The translations under genes were made by a program, and so were the position numbers. A stretch of DNA of 8,046 bases from DATCVA01 sp036567205. Lineage in GTDB: Bacteria > Pseudomonadota > Gammaproteobacteria > Burkholderiales > Burkholderiaceae_B. Shown one piece after another: positions 1-5,676 of this stretch (the stretch's first letter is position 1; each line of letters starts with the position of its first letter). Where the stretch lies: NCBI GenBank assembly GCA_036567205.1, contig DATCVA010000353.1, positions 1 through 8,046 of the forward strand, written 5' to 3'. The notes beneath the pieces are model-generated. The model had not been told where the DNA came from. It did not search any database and saw only the letters and a program-made list of their open reading frames with translations.

Positions 1-1
1 A

Positions 2-1627
2 AAACAAGCTACGCTGCTGGCTCTGGATTCAACTACCGCCATCAGTTTGCCCGTTTCCGCGCCGCCGGGGGCCTTATTGAATGCCAACGGGCGGCCGCGC
101 GGTGGTCTCGAAGTTAATCTCCAGACGTCGTTGGCCGGGGGGCTGCCCGGAGTAAGGCAGTGGTTTACTGCTTATCCATATACATGTCTGGAGCAACTCG
201 GCTCTAAAGCAATTGGGCTACGCAGCAGCGAGCAATGGCAGGCTCTTATGCATAAGTTGCCCGATTATCTTGATCCGGACGGCCTGGCGGCTTATTTTCC
301 CGGAGCGCGTCAAGGCAGTGAAGTTTTAACTGCCTACTTGCTGGCGGCCAGTCATGAAGCTCAAGCGCTGGGTTTGCCGTTTGCTATTCCAGACGCTGCG
401 AAAGAAGCCATGACCCGTGGTCTTGTAGCGTTCGTCGAGGGCAAGGTTGTGCGCAATCGTTGGGCGCCTCAAGCCGATCTGGATGTGCGTAAACTGTTAG
501 TGATAGAGGCTTTGTCTCGAGAAGGGATGGTTAATGCCCGTATGCTTGGCAGTATTGAAATTGTGCCGGATCGTTGGCCGACGTCGGCCGTTATTGACTG
601 GTTAGCCATTTTGCAGAGGGTTTCGTCGATTCCCAATCGTCAGGCATCATTAGCCCATGCACGGGAAATTATTCAGGCCCGCATGTTAAGCCGCGGGGCC
701 GAACTTGTGTTTGCCGATGATGCGCAAAACAATTGGTGGTGGTTAATGCTGGGGCCCGAAGTGAATGCCGCCAAGCTGATGCTGACGGTTATGGGCCAGC
801 CCGGCTGGGACGATGATATGCCGCGTTTGGCGCAAGGGCTGATCATGCGTCAGAGTAACGGTGCGTGGCGAACCACAACGGCAAATTTAATGGGCAGCCT
901 GGCGCTGGAAAAATTTGCCCGGCATTATGAGCATGCATCCCTGACAGGGAAAACTCTGGTGGGGATAGAGGGGGGGCAGAACATTCAGGAGCTTGCTTGG
1001 GATACGCTTATACCTAAAAAAACCGGCGCTAAAGCTTCATCATTGAATGATCCGGCGCTTAAAACTCAAGAAATATTTCAGTCTTGGCCTGGTGCGCAGC
1101 CCGCAACCTTAACCATTCAGCATAAGGGGGCGGGTCAAGGTTGGGCGAGCGTGCGCTCATTGGCGGCAGTGCCGGTGACTAAGCCGGCAATGGCGGGGTA
1201 CACAGTAACGCGTCAGCTAACGCCAGTGTCACAGGCTGTACCGGGCGTCTGGTCGCGAGGCGATGTGTATCGGGTACGAATCGACATTATTGCGAAAACA
1301 GCTACAACCTGGGCGGTTCTGTCCGACCCCGTACCCGCGGGCGCTGTAATCTTGGGGAGCGGTTTGAGGCGGGACTCGGCCATTTCTACAGGATCGGAAA
1401 ATAGTAACAAGACAGTTGCGCCGTCTTTTGTAGAGCGGTCGTTCGAATCGTATCGCGCGTATTTTGAGTATTTGCCGCAGGGTGCAACACATCTTGAATA
1501 TACCGTGCGTTTAAATTCGGTGGGCCAGTTTTACTTGCCCGCGACTCGTATTGAAGCGTTGTATCAACCAGATGTGTATGGCGCGGTTCCGAACAGTGAC
1601 GGATTGACTGTGCAGGCAGGGAAATGA
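2..1627 (+). CDS. Bacterial alpha-2-macroglobulin, C-terminal part (5' end outside window)
   Basis: This is the 3' end of a gene that enters from the left edge; the frame is open from base 2, so no start is present and the TTG at 47 is not a credible one. The family consists of large periplasmic, usually lipid-anchored proteins that trap attacking proteases: cleavage of a bait region exposes a thioester that binds the protease covalently. The thioester motif C-L-E-Q is intact at 185-196 within the typical YPYTCLEQ context. About 480 residues follow it, close to what I recall for the E. coli homologue YfhM. The segment after the motif has the helical thioester-domain character (for example the stretch around NNWWWLMLGPE), and the last ~100 residues have the family's closing beta domain (EYTVRLNSVGQFYLP, then RIEALYQPDVYG). 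The stop overlaps the pbpC start by 4 nt, the usual partner arrangement. The bait region and lipobox lie outside the window. Confidence 0.93.
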   Translation, partial: KQATLLALDSTTAISLPVSAPPGALLNANGRPRGGLEVNLQTSLAGGLPGVRQWFTAYPYTCLEQLGSKAIGLRSSEQWQALMHKLPDYLDPDGLAAYFPGARQGSEVLTAYLLAASHEAQALGLPFAIPDAAKEAMTRGLVAFVEGKVVRNRWAPQADLDVRKLLVIEALSREGMVNARMLGSIEIVPDRWPTSAVIDWLAILQRVSSIPNRQASLAHAREIIQARMLSRGAELVFADDAQNNWWWLMLGPEVNAAKLMLTVMGQPGWDDDMPRLAQGLIMRQSNGAWRTTTANLMGSLALEKFARHYEHASLTGKTLVGIEGGQNIQELAWDTLIPKKTGAKASSLNDPALKTQEIFQSWPGAQPATLTIQHKGAGQGWASVRSLAAVPVTKPAMAGYTVTRQLTPVSQAVPGVWSRGDVYRVRIDIIAKTATTWAVLSDPVPAGAVILGSGLRRDSAISTGSENSNKTVAPSFVERSFESYRAYFEYLPQGATHLEYTVRLNSVGQFYLPATRIEALYQPDVYGAVPNSDGLTVQAGK

Positions 1628-3930
1628 ATCTGTGTGGGCTAAACATGGCACGATGGGTGGCGGTGCTGGCGGTTTTTGCACATGGGGCAGTTAGCGCAGC
1701 GTCACAGTCGCCGACGGATGTACAGAAAGAAGCGGGGCGTATACCCCTTCTTTCACAGGCTGTCGCGCCGACGGTATCGGGATTGCCTTCCTATCCATCG
1801 ATCAAAGATCAGTTCCGGGCTTCCGATGTGCTGGTGCTGGACCGCAGGGGCCAATTGCTGCAGCGGCTGCGCAGCAATTTTCAGGTGCGACGCGGCGATT
1901 GGGTAAGTCTGCACGATGTTTCACCTGCACTGGTCAACGCCGTTCTTATGTCCGAAGATCGGCGGTTTTATTCGCATTCCGGTGTGGATTGGCAAGCCGT
2001 GCTGGCTGCTGCCTGGGATAATTTACTTTTGGATCAGCGCCGCGGCGCCTCTACCGTCAGCATGCAACTGGTAGGACTTATCGACGAGCAGTTGAGGGGT
2101 GGCTCGTCGGGCCGGTCTGTTATGCAAAAAATTGGCCAGGCTCTGGAGGCCCGAACGATGGAGCGCCATTGGACTAAAGCTCAAATACTAGAGGCTTATC
2201 TGAATCTGGCGCCGTTTCGCGGTGAGCTGGTCGGCGTGGACGCGCTCTCGAGTGTATTGTTTGGGAAGCACGCCAGCGGTCTGGATATGCGTGAGTCAGC
2301 GTTGGCGGCGGCCATGCTTCGCGCGCCTAATGCCTCGCAGGCTGTGCTCGAACATCGCGCTTGCGGCTTATTGCAAGCCATGGCCCAATCGCAGGAATGC
2401 AAGGGCTTGGCAGATTTTATCCAGCGCAGCTTTGTGCGCCGGCCATTTATTCGGGCCAATAGCAATGAGTTCGCGTTGCACTATGCACAATGGGTGCTCA
2501 GGCAGGCGCCCCGTTTTCCGGGCGAGTCTATCGTGACCTCGCTCGATGCCACGTTGCAACGGGTTGTAGTCGATATTGTTCAGCGCCACTTATACGATTT
2601 GCAGGCCAGTCATGTCAGTGATGCGGCGGTAGTGGTTCTTGATAATGCGACGGGCCACGTAATAGCCTATGTGGGCTCATCCGGTGATTTGTCGCAGGCC
2701 GCCCAAGTGGATCATGCGCAGGCGCTGCGTCAGGCCGGTTCCACACTAAAACCATTTTTATATGCGCAGGCTATTGAGCAAGAGCGCTTGACGCCCGTAT
2801 CGCTTCTTGATGATGGGCCTTTGAATCTGCCCACGGGCAACGGTTTATATATCCCGCAAAATTATGACCGGCATTTTTCAGGGTGGGTTAGTGTGCGCAC
2901 GGCGTTGGCTTCATCGTTGAATATCCCCGCCGTACGAACTTTGGTTATGGTTACGCCCGACGCATTTCAACAACGTTTGGTGCAGTTCGGCTTGCCCCTG
3001 GATCGTAGCGGCGATTTCTACGGCTACAGCCTGGCGCTAGGCAGCGCAGACGTATCGTTGCTGGCCTTGACCAATGCTTATCGAGCGCTTGCTAACGAGG
3101 GGCGCTATTCGCCGGTGCAACTGCTGCCTTCAGTGGGTGCGCAATCGCAAATTTCATCGAGATCGGTAGTGTCGGCTGCAGCCGCATGGATTGTCGGAGA
3201 TATTTTGTCGGATCGGCATGCTCGTGCACGCACGTTTGGCCTTAGTAGTCCGCTTACAACGGCTTTCTGGTCCGCTGTTAAAACCGGAACAAGCAAAGAT
3301 ATGCGGGACAACTGGTGCGTGGGCTGGTCACAGCGCTATACCGTTGGAGTTTGGGTCGGTAATAGCGGCGGAGCCAGTATGCGCGATGTTTCAGGAGTGT
3401 CGGGCGCCGGACCGGTCTGGCACGAGATCATGGCCTATTTGCATCGCGTAGAAGATAGTGTGCAGACACCTGTCCCGGCAGGCGTTGAACACCAATGGGT
3501 GACATTCGAGAATAATATCGAACCTGCACGAGAAGACGTGTTTGTGGGCGATACTGCTTTGAGTTTTGTACGGTTAAGCCACCAGGCTTCCGGTTTTTAT
3601 CCGGCACGGCCCGCGATTAGCCAGCCGGCTGATCAAACTATTTTGGCACTGGATCCGGATATTCCGCCAGCGCATCAGCGGCTTTGGTTTCGCGCCAAAA
3701 ATGTGTCTGCGCAACAAGCGCCTGAATTATTCTGGCGTATTGGTAAAAACACGATAGGACGGGGCCGCGAGGCAGCTTGGTTGCCGCAGCCTGGCCGGCA
3801 TCGGGTCGAACTGGTAAGCGTGGGCAGCCAGGTATTGGATGGTATTACTATTGAAGTGCGCGGCGCAAGCTTGAACTCATTGCTTGAAGAGGAAGCGGTA
3901 GCGAAGCAGTTCATTAAAGGCACGCAGTGA
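1624..3930 (+). CDS. pbpC: Penicillin-binding protein 1C (bifunctional glycosyltransferase/transpeptidase)
   Basis: A 768-residue class A PBP, about the length of E. coli PBP1C, which polymerises and crosslinks peptidoglycan on the outer face of the inner membrane. A hydrophobic N-terminal segment (about residues 9-26) exports or anchors it; it ends in AVSAA, so it could be cleavable. The GT51 domain shows EDRRFYSHSG with catalytic Glu111, GASTVSMQL (141-149) and ILEAYLN (188-194). The transpeptidase domain has STLK (active Ser373, Lys376), SLN (431-433) and KTG (553-555). The last ~100 residues match the C-terminal domain typical of PBP1C (FYPARPAISQPADQT onward). The ATG at 1624 overlaps the preceding stop as ATGA, implying translational coupling, with a weak AGG at 1614-1616. 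An ATG at 1645 (residue 8) is a possible alternative that keeps the signal segment. Pairing with alpha-2-macroglobulin fits a model in which PBP1C repairs the wall where a protease has breached the envelope; this is inference from family context. Confidence 0.96.
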   Translation: MNLCGLNMARWVAVLAVFAHGAVSAASQSPTDVQKEAGRIPLLSQAVAPTVSGLPSYPSIKDQFRASDVLVLDRRGQLLQRLRSNFQVRRGDWVSLHDVSPALVNAVLMSEDRRFYSHSGVDWQAVLAAAWDNLLLDQRRGASTVSMQLVGLIDEQLRGGSSGRSVMQKIGQALEARTMERHWTKAQILEAYLNLAPFRGELVGVDALSSVLFGKHASGLDMRESALAAAMLRAPNASQAVLEHRACGLLQAMAQSQECKGLADFIQRSFVRRPFIRANSNEFALHYAQWVLRQAPRFPGESIVTSLDATLQRVVVDIVQRHLYDLQASHVSDAAVVVLDNATGHVIAYVGSSGDLSQAAQVDHAQALRQAGSTLKPFLYAQAIEQERLTPVSLLDDGPLNLPTGNGLYIPQNYDRHFSGWVSVRTALASSLNIPAVRTLVMVTPDAFQQRLVQFGLPLDRSGDFYGYSLALGSADVSLLALTNAYRALANEGRYSPVQLLPSVGAQSQISSRSVVSAAAAWIVGDILSDRHARARTFGLSSPLTTAFWSAVKTGTSKDMRDNWCVGWSQRYTVGVWVGNSGGASMRDVSGVSGAGPVWHEIMAYLHRVEDSVQTPVPAGVEHQWVTFENNIEPAREDVFVGDTALSFVRLSHQASGFYPARPAISQPADQTILALDPDIPPAHQRLWFRAKNVSAQQAPELFWRIGKNTIGRGREAAWLPQPGRHRVELVSVGSQVLDGITIEVRGASLNSLLEEEAVAKQFIKGTQ

Positions 3931-3940
3931 GTTTGCGTGC
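3920..3940 (+). other. Hairpin spanning the pbpC stop codon
   Basis: A 7-bp perfect stem pairs GCACGCA (3920-3926) with TGCGTGC (3934-3940) around a 7-nt loop, and contains the pbpC stop at 3928-3930. No T-tract follows, so it is not a standard intrinsic terminator. It may protect the 3' end of the message or be chance. It lies between two convergent reading frames that end only 24 nt apart. Confidence 0.35.
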
Positions 3941-3954
3941 TGTATGGGCGACTG

Positions 3955-4095
3955 TTATTTGGCTTGTTCGACAACTTGGTGTTGCGTGAATCCATTGGCG
4001 CCGTGAATAACGGCATATCCGAATACAGCGACCCAAAACAATGTGATAATGCCCGCGACCATGCCAGCAGAAAATTTAGGTTTGTTATCAGCCAC
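3955..4095 (-). CDS. Small single-helix membrane protein, unknown function
   Basis: A minus-strand frame of 46 residues beginning at a GTG (4093-4095) preceded by a strong GGAGG (minus-strand sense, 4100-4104 on the plus strand) with a short 4-nt gap. The protein has a charged, polar N-terminus (VADNKPKF), one hydrophobic helix at about residues 12-30 (MVAGIITLFWVAVFGYAVI), and a polar tail ending HQVVEQAK. This is the profile of a small inner-membrane protein; I do not recognise a family. The frame can be extended to an ATG at 4161 (68 residues), but that adds an uncharacteristic Cys-rich stretch and bypasses the good ribosome-binding site, so I prefer the GTG. It converges on pbpC. No clear promoter was found, though an AT-rich dyad (TTAAT-AG-ATTAA, 4113-4124) lies just upstream. 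The evidence is the SD plus clean helix only. Confidence 0.5.
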   Translation of the reverse strand: MADNKPKFSAGMVAGIITLFWVAVFGYAVIHGANGFTQHQVVEQAK

Positions 4096-4155
4096 AAGGC
4101 CTCCACAGCAAATTAATAGATTAAGCGCGCTATCTTGACACATTTTGGCGTGTGC

Positions 4156-4186
4156 CGCCATGCATACGAAGGTATGTCGCCATGCA
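4156..4186. repeat. Two 9-bp direct repeats, 22 bp apart, flanking a small dyad
   Basis: CGCCATGCA occurs at 4156-4164 and again at 4178-4186, start to start 22 bp, about two turns of the helix. Between them lies the dyad CATAC-GAAG-GTATG (4163-4176). The block sits about 70-100 bp upstream of the lipoprotein's predicted promoter and upstream of the divergent small gene, so it could be a regulator binding site. The repeats are short enough to have arisen by chance. Confidence 0.3.
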
Positions 4187-4253
4187 AATGTAACGTCTGC
4201 TTAACTTTACAGCACAAAACTGACAAAAACAGCCATAAGGCAAGTGGCGTTCC

Positions 4254-4262
4254 TGTTAGAAT
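4254..4262 (+). promoter_or_regulatory. Extended -10 promoter for the lipoprotein gene
   Basis: TGTTAGAAT reads as an extended -10 element (TGn followed by TAGAAT, 5 of 6 matches to TATAAT). No good -35 hexamer sits 16-18 bp upstream, which extended -10 promoters can tolerate. Transcription would begin near 4269, giving a leader of about 26 nt that contains the AGGGG ribosome-binding site at 4285-4289. Confidence 0.4.
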
Positions 4263-4294
4263 TTTAACGTTGTATGAAACTATGAGGGGATTGC

Positions 4295-4879
4295 ATGAAA
4301 ACTGTTCGTCTATTGGGTCGCGTCCTTTTACCGGCCAGCTTGGTGTTGTTGGCAGCTTGCCAGTCGATGCCCGGGGAAAAAAGCACGACAGCTAAGACCA
4401 CTCCGGAAACGACTCAGCCCGAGTCCACGCAGCAAACTTCGCGCCAGGGCGCGCCAGTAGCTGTTTTTCTTGCCGATACGGTAACGCAGGCAGGCTGGAC
4501 GCCGGTCCAGATCCAATCGGGTACGTTGTACGTGAATCCACAACCTGTCCTGACACGCAACGACTTCACCGGGGTGAAAGCAGGTACAAATAAGAACGGA
4601 GACGGTTTGCTCGCACTTGACCTGAATGATGAGGGCAAGAAAAAAGTGGTTGATATCACTACGCAGAACCCGAATAAACGACTGGCGCTGGTGGTTGGGC
4701 GAACAATGCTGGCGGCTCCCGGGTACAGTACTCCGGTAACAACCGGGCAATTGGTTTTTGCCGTGGGAACCGAGCAAAACGCAACGGCCGCAGCCAGGGC
4801 GATTGCGGGCGTCGACGCTTCTAATTCTTCTCAGGGCGCTTCAGGCACACCAACGACAACTCCCGCATCGGGGCAATAA
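4295..4879 (+). CDS. Lipoprotein with a SecD P1-head-like domain
   Basis: A 194-residue predicted lipoprotein. The ATG follows AGGGG (4285-4289) at 5 nt. Residues 1-21 form a lipoprotein signal with lipobox L19-A20-A21-C22; Q23 and S24 after the cysteine do not give the Asp+2 inner-membrane retention signal, so outer-membrane placement is likely. A Thr/Gln/Ser/Pro-rich linker (about 28-52) follows. Residues ~105-172 resemble the P1-head subdomain of the secretion protein SecD: LDLNDEGKKKVVDITTQN, then KRLALVVGRTMLAAP, a G-Q-L-V-F strand and an Ala-rich helix starting with TEQNATAAARAIAG, mirroring SecD's 'F..eG...F...T.....G.r.AivlDg.v.saP.i' followed by 'eeA..lA'. The tail (173-194) is Ser/Thr/Gly-rich and low complexity. 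SecD itself is a 12-helix partner complex with SecF, so this is not SecD; the fold may be reused for envelope binding. The similarity is by eye. A very long hairpin lies just behind the gene. Confidence 0.85.
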   Translation: MKTVRLLGRVLLPASLVLLAACQSMPGEKSTTAKTTPETTQPESTQQTSRQGAPVAVFLADTVTQAGWTPVQIQSGTLYVNPQPVLTRNDFTGVKAGTNKNGDGLLALDLNDEGKKKVVDITTQNPNKRLALVVGRTMLAAPGYSTPVTTGQLVFAVGTEQNATAAARAIAGVDASNSSQGASGTPTTTPASGQ

Positions 4880-4898
4880 GGCCGAATCTGTACGTTTT

Positions 4899-4959
4899 CC
4901 TTGTCAGGCAATAAAAAGCGGCACCATTTTCGGGTGTCGTTTTTTATTGCCTGACAAGG
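4899..4959. terminator. Long hairpin, probable bidirectional terminator
   Basis: Two 27-nt arms, 4899-4925 and 4933-4959, pair end to end around a 7-nt loop (4926-4932); all positions are Watson-Crick except two G-U pairs (4919 with 4940, and 4922 with 4937). The inner GC-rich stem (GCGGCACC / GGTGTCG) is followed by T6 at 4940-4945 and preceded by A5 at 4914-4918, so it can terminate transcription from either side. The outer 14 bp (CCTTGTCAGGCAAT and its complement) extend well past an ordinary terminator. It begins 19 nt after the lipoprotein stop and ends 66 nt before the next gene. Confidence 0.8.
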
Positions 4960-5025
4960 GCGTATTATTGAGCTTGCTGGATACAACTTCAGGCCCAAGA
5001 GGCCAAGGGAACGGAGGTTACCTAC

Positions 5026-5559
5026 GTGCTGGAATATAACAATCCAAATAATTCTGGACGAGCCTACGTGTACCAGTCTCTTACGGCGACGTTTAGCCTG
5101 GGTTTCAAGTGGCTGGCATGGATTAACTGTTTGGGTGTGCTTTTGGTGCTGTTGTGCGCGCTGGGTTTGCTCCAAACTGATTTGACCGCTTATTTGCTGC
5201 GTTTGCCTTTGGTTGCGTTTGTATGCGGAATAACTTTTTGCGGCCTGGGCTTGATGTGGTCTTATTTGGTGCAAAGCAGCATGATTGGCCAATTAGTATT
5301 GGGCGAGCCTCGCCGTACGCATTGGATACCTTTGTTTTGTGCATTGGTTGCATACGGCCTGAGCTTATTGGCTTTTGTGATTGGGTGCTGGTTTCTGGTG
5401 AATCTGGCCGGCCTGGCAGACCAGAACTCCGAGTCCACATTCTCGTCCGAGGATGAAGACGGGCCCGCGTGGAATCAACGTGGCCAGCTATTCGAGTATA
5501 CGGATGATGCAACGCGAGACACAATAAGGTTTACAAATCCCGCCGGGCCGGTTTTTTAA
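5026..5559 (+). CDS. Predicted membrane protein with about three helices, unknown function
   Basis: A 177-residue protein starting at GTG with a strong GGAGGT (5013-5018) 7 nt upstream. After a polar Asn-rich N-terminus it has hydrophobic helices at about 29-49 (containing GVLLVLLCALGLL), 57-80 (containing VAFVCGITFCGLGLMW) and 101-127 (containing LVAYGLSLLAFVIGCWFLV). A short basic-containing loop, GEPRRTH (93-99), joins helices 2 and 3. The C-terminal ~48 residues are soluble and begin with an acidic Ser/Glu/Asp run (about 134-144). Cysteines are frequent in the helices. I do not recognise the family, and no catalytic motif is visible. Transcription probably starts between the preceding long hairpin and the gene, or reads through it. 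It ends 117 nt before pyrB on the same strand, which does not imply shared function. Confidence 0.8.
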   Translation: MLEYNNPNNSGRAYVYQSLTATFSLGFKWLAWINCLGVLLVLLCALGLLQTDLTAYLLRLPLVAFVCGITFCGLGLMWSYLVQSSMIGQLVLGEPRRTHWIPLFCALVAYGLSLLAFVIGCWFLVNLAGLADQNSESTFSSEDEDGPAWNQRGQLFEYTDDATRDTIRFTNPAGPVF

Positions 5560-5611
5560 GTTCGTTGCCCTGATGCCGACGTTGTATTTCGACGATATAT
5601 TCGGAAAATAC

Positions 5612-5640
5612 TCGTCAATTCATTATGAGGGTAATAAAAT
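5612..5640 (+). promoter_or_regulatory. Predicted sigma-70 promoter of pyrB
   Basis: TCGTCA at 5612-5617 (4 of 6 to TTGACA) and TAAAAT at 5635-5640 (5 of 6 to TATAAT) are separated by 17 bp. The start would fall near 5647, leaving a leader of about 30 nt, too short for a pyrL-type leader peptide and attenuator. The -10 lies inside the perfect palindrome described separately. Confidence 0.45.
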
Positions 5641-5661
5641 ATACGCTTTGCGTATATTTTA
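5635..5661. promoter_or_regulatory. Perfect 12-bp palindrome over the pyrB start region, candidate operator
   Basis: TAAAATATACGC (5635-5646) and GCGTATATTTTA (5650-5661) are perfect reverse complements around a TTT spacer. The left arm contains the predicted -10 and the spacer coincides with the predicted transcription start, the classic position for a repressor operator. The right arm ends at the first A of the ribosome-binding site AAGGGGG (5661-5667), so in a transcript that covers it the same sequence could fold into a hairpin touching the site. Which of these applies, if either, cannot be told from sequence. Confidence 0.6.
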
Positions 5662-5676
5662 AGGGGGTGTCTGGTC

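Noticed and set aside
47..49. TTG as the start of the alpha-2-macroglobulin frame
   Set aside because: The frame is open to the left edge, the upstream codons read as continuous protein, and the thioester motif would fall only 46 residues in, far too early for this family.
3675..4106. 143-codon minus-strand frame overlapping the end of pbpC
   Set aside because: It is mostly antisense to the C-terminal domain of PBP1C, shows no family motif, and lies in another frame from the small gene with a good ribosome-binding site.
4135..4140. Perfect TTGACA as a -35 for the lipoprotein gene
   Set aside because: No acceptable -10 lies 16-18 bp downstream (best is CATGCA), and it is 155 nt from the start codon.
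4758..5292. Frames on both strands across the long hairpin (4758-5039 plus, 4831-5292 minus)
   Set aside because: They overlap the lipoprotein and membrane protein genes, read through the terminator stem and have low-complexity translations without start signals.
5539..5557. GC-rich stretch followed by T6 at the end of the membrane protein gene as a terminator
   Set aside because: The best stem I can draw is only 3-4 bp with an impossible or minimal loop, so the hairpin is not convincing.
5591..5616. GACGA...TCGTC dyad upstream of the pyrB promoter
   Set aside because: Only 5 bp pair cleanly; extending it needs a bulge and mismatches, which is common by chance in this length.
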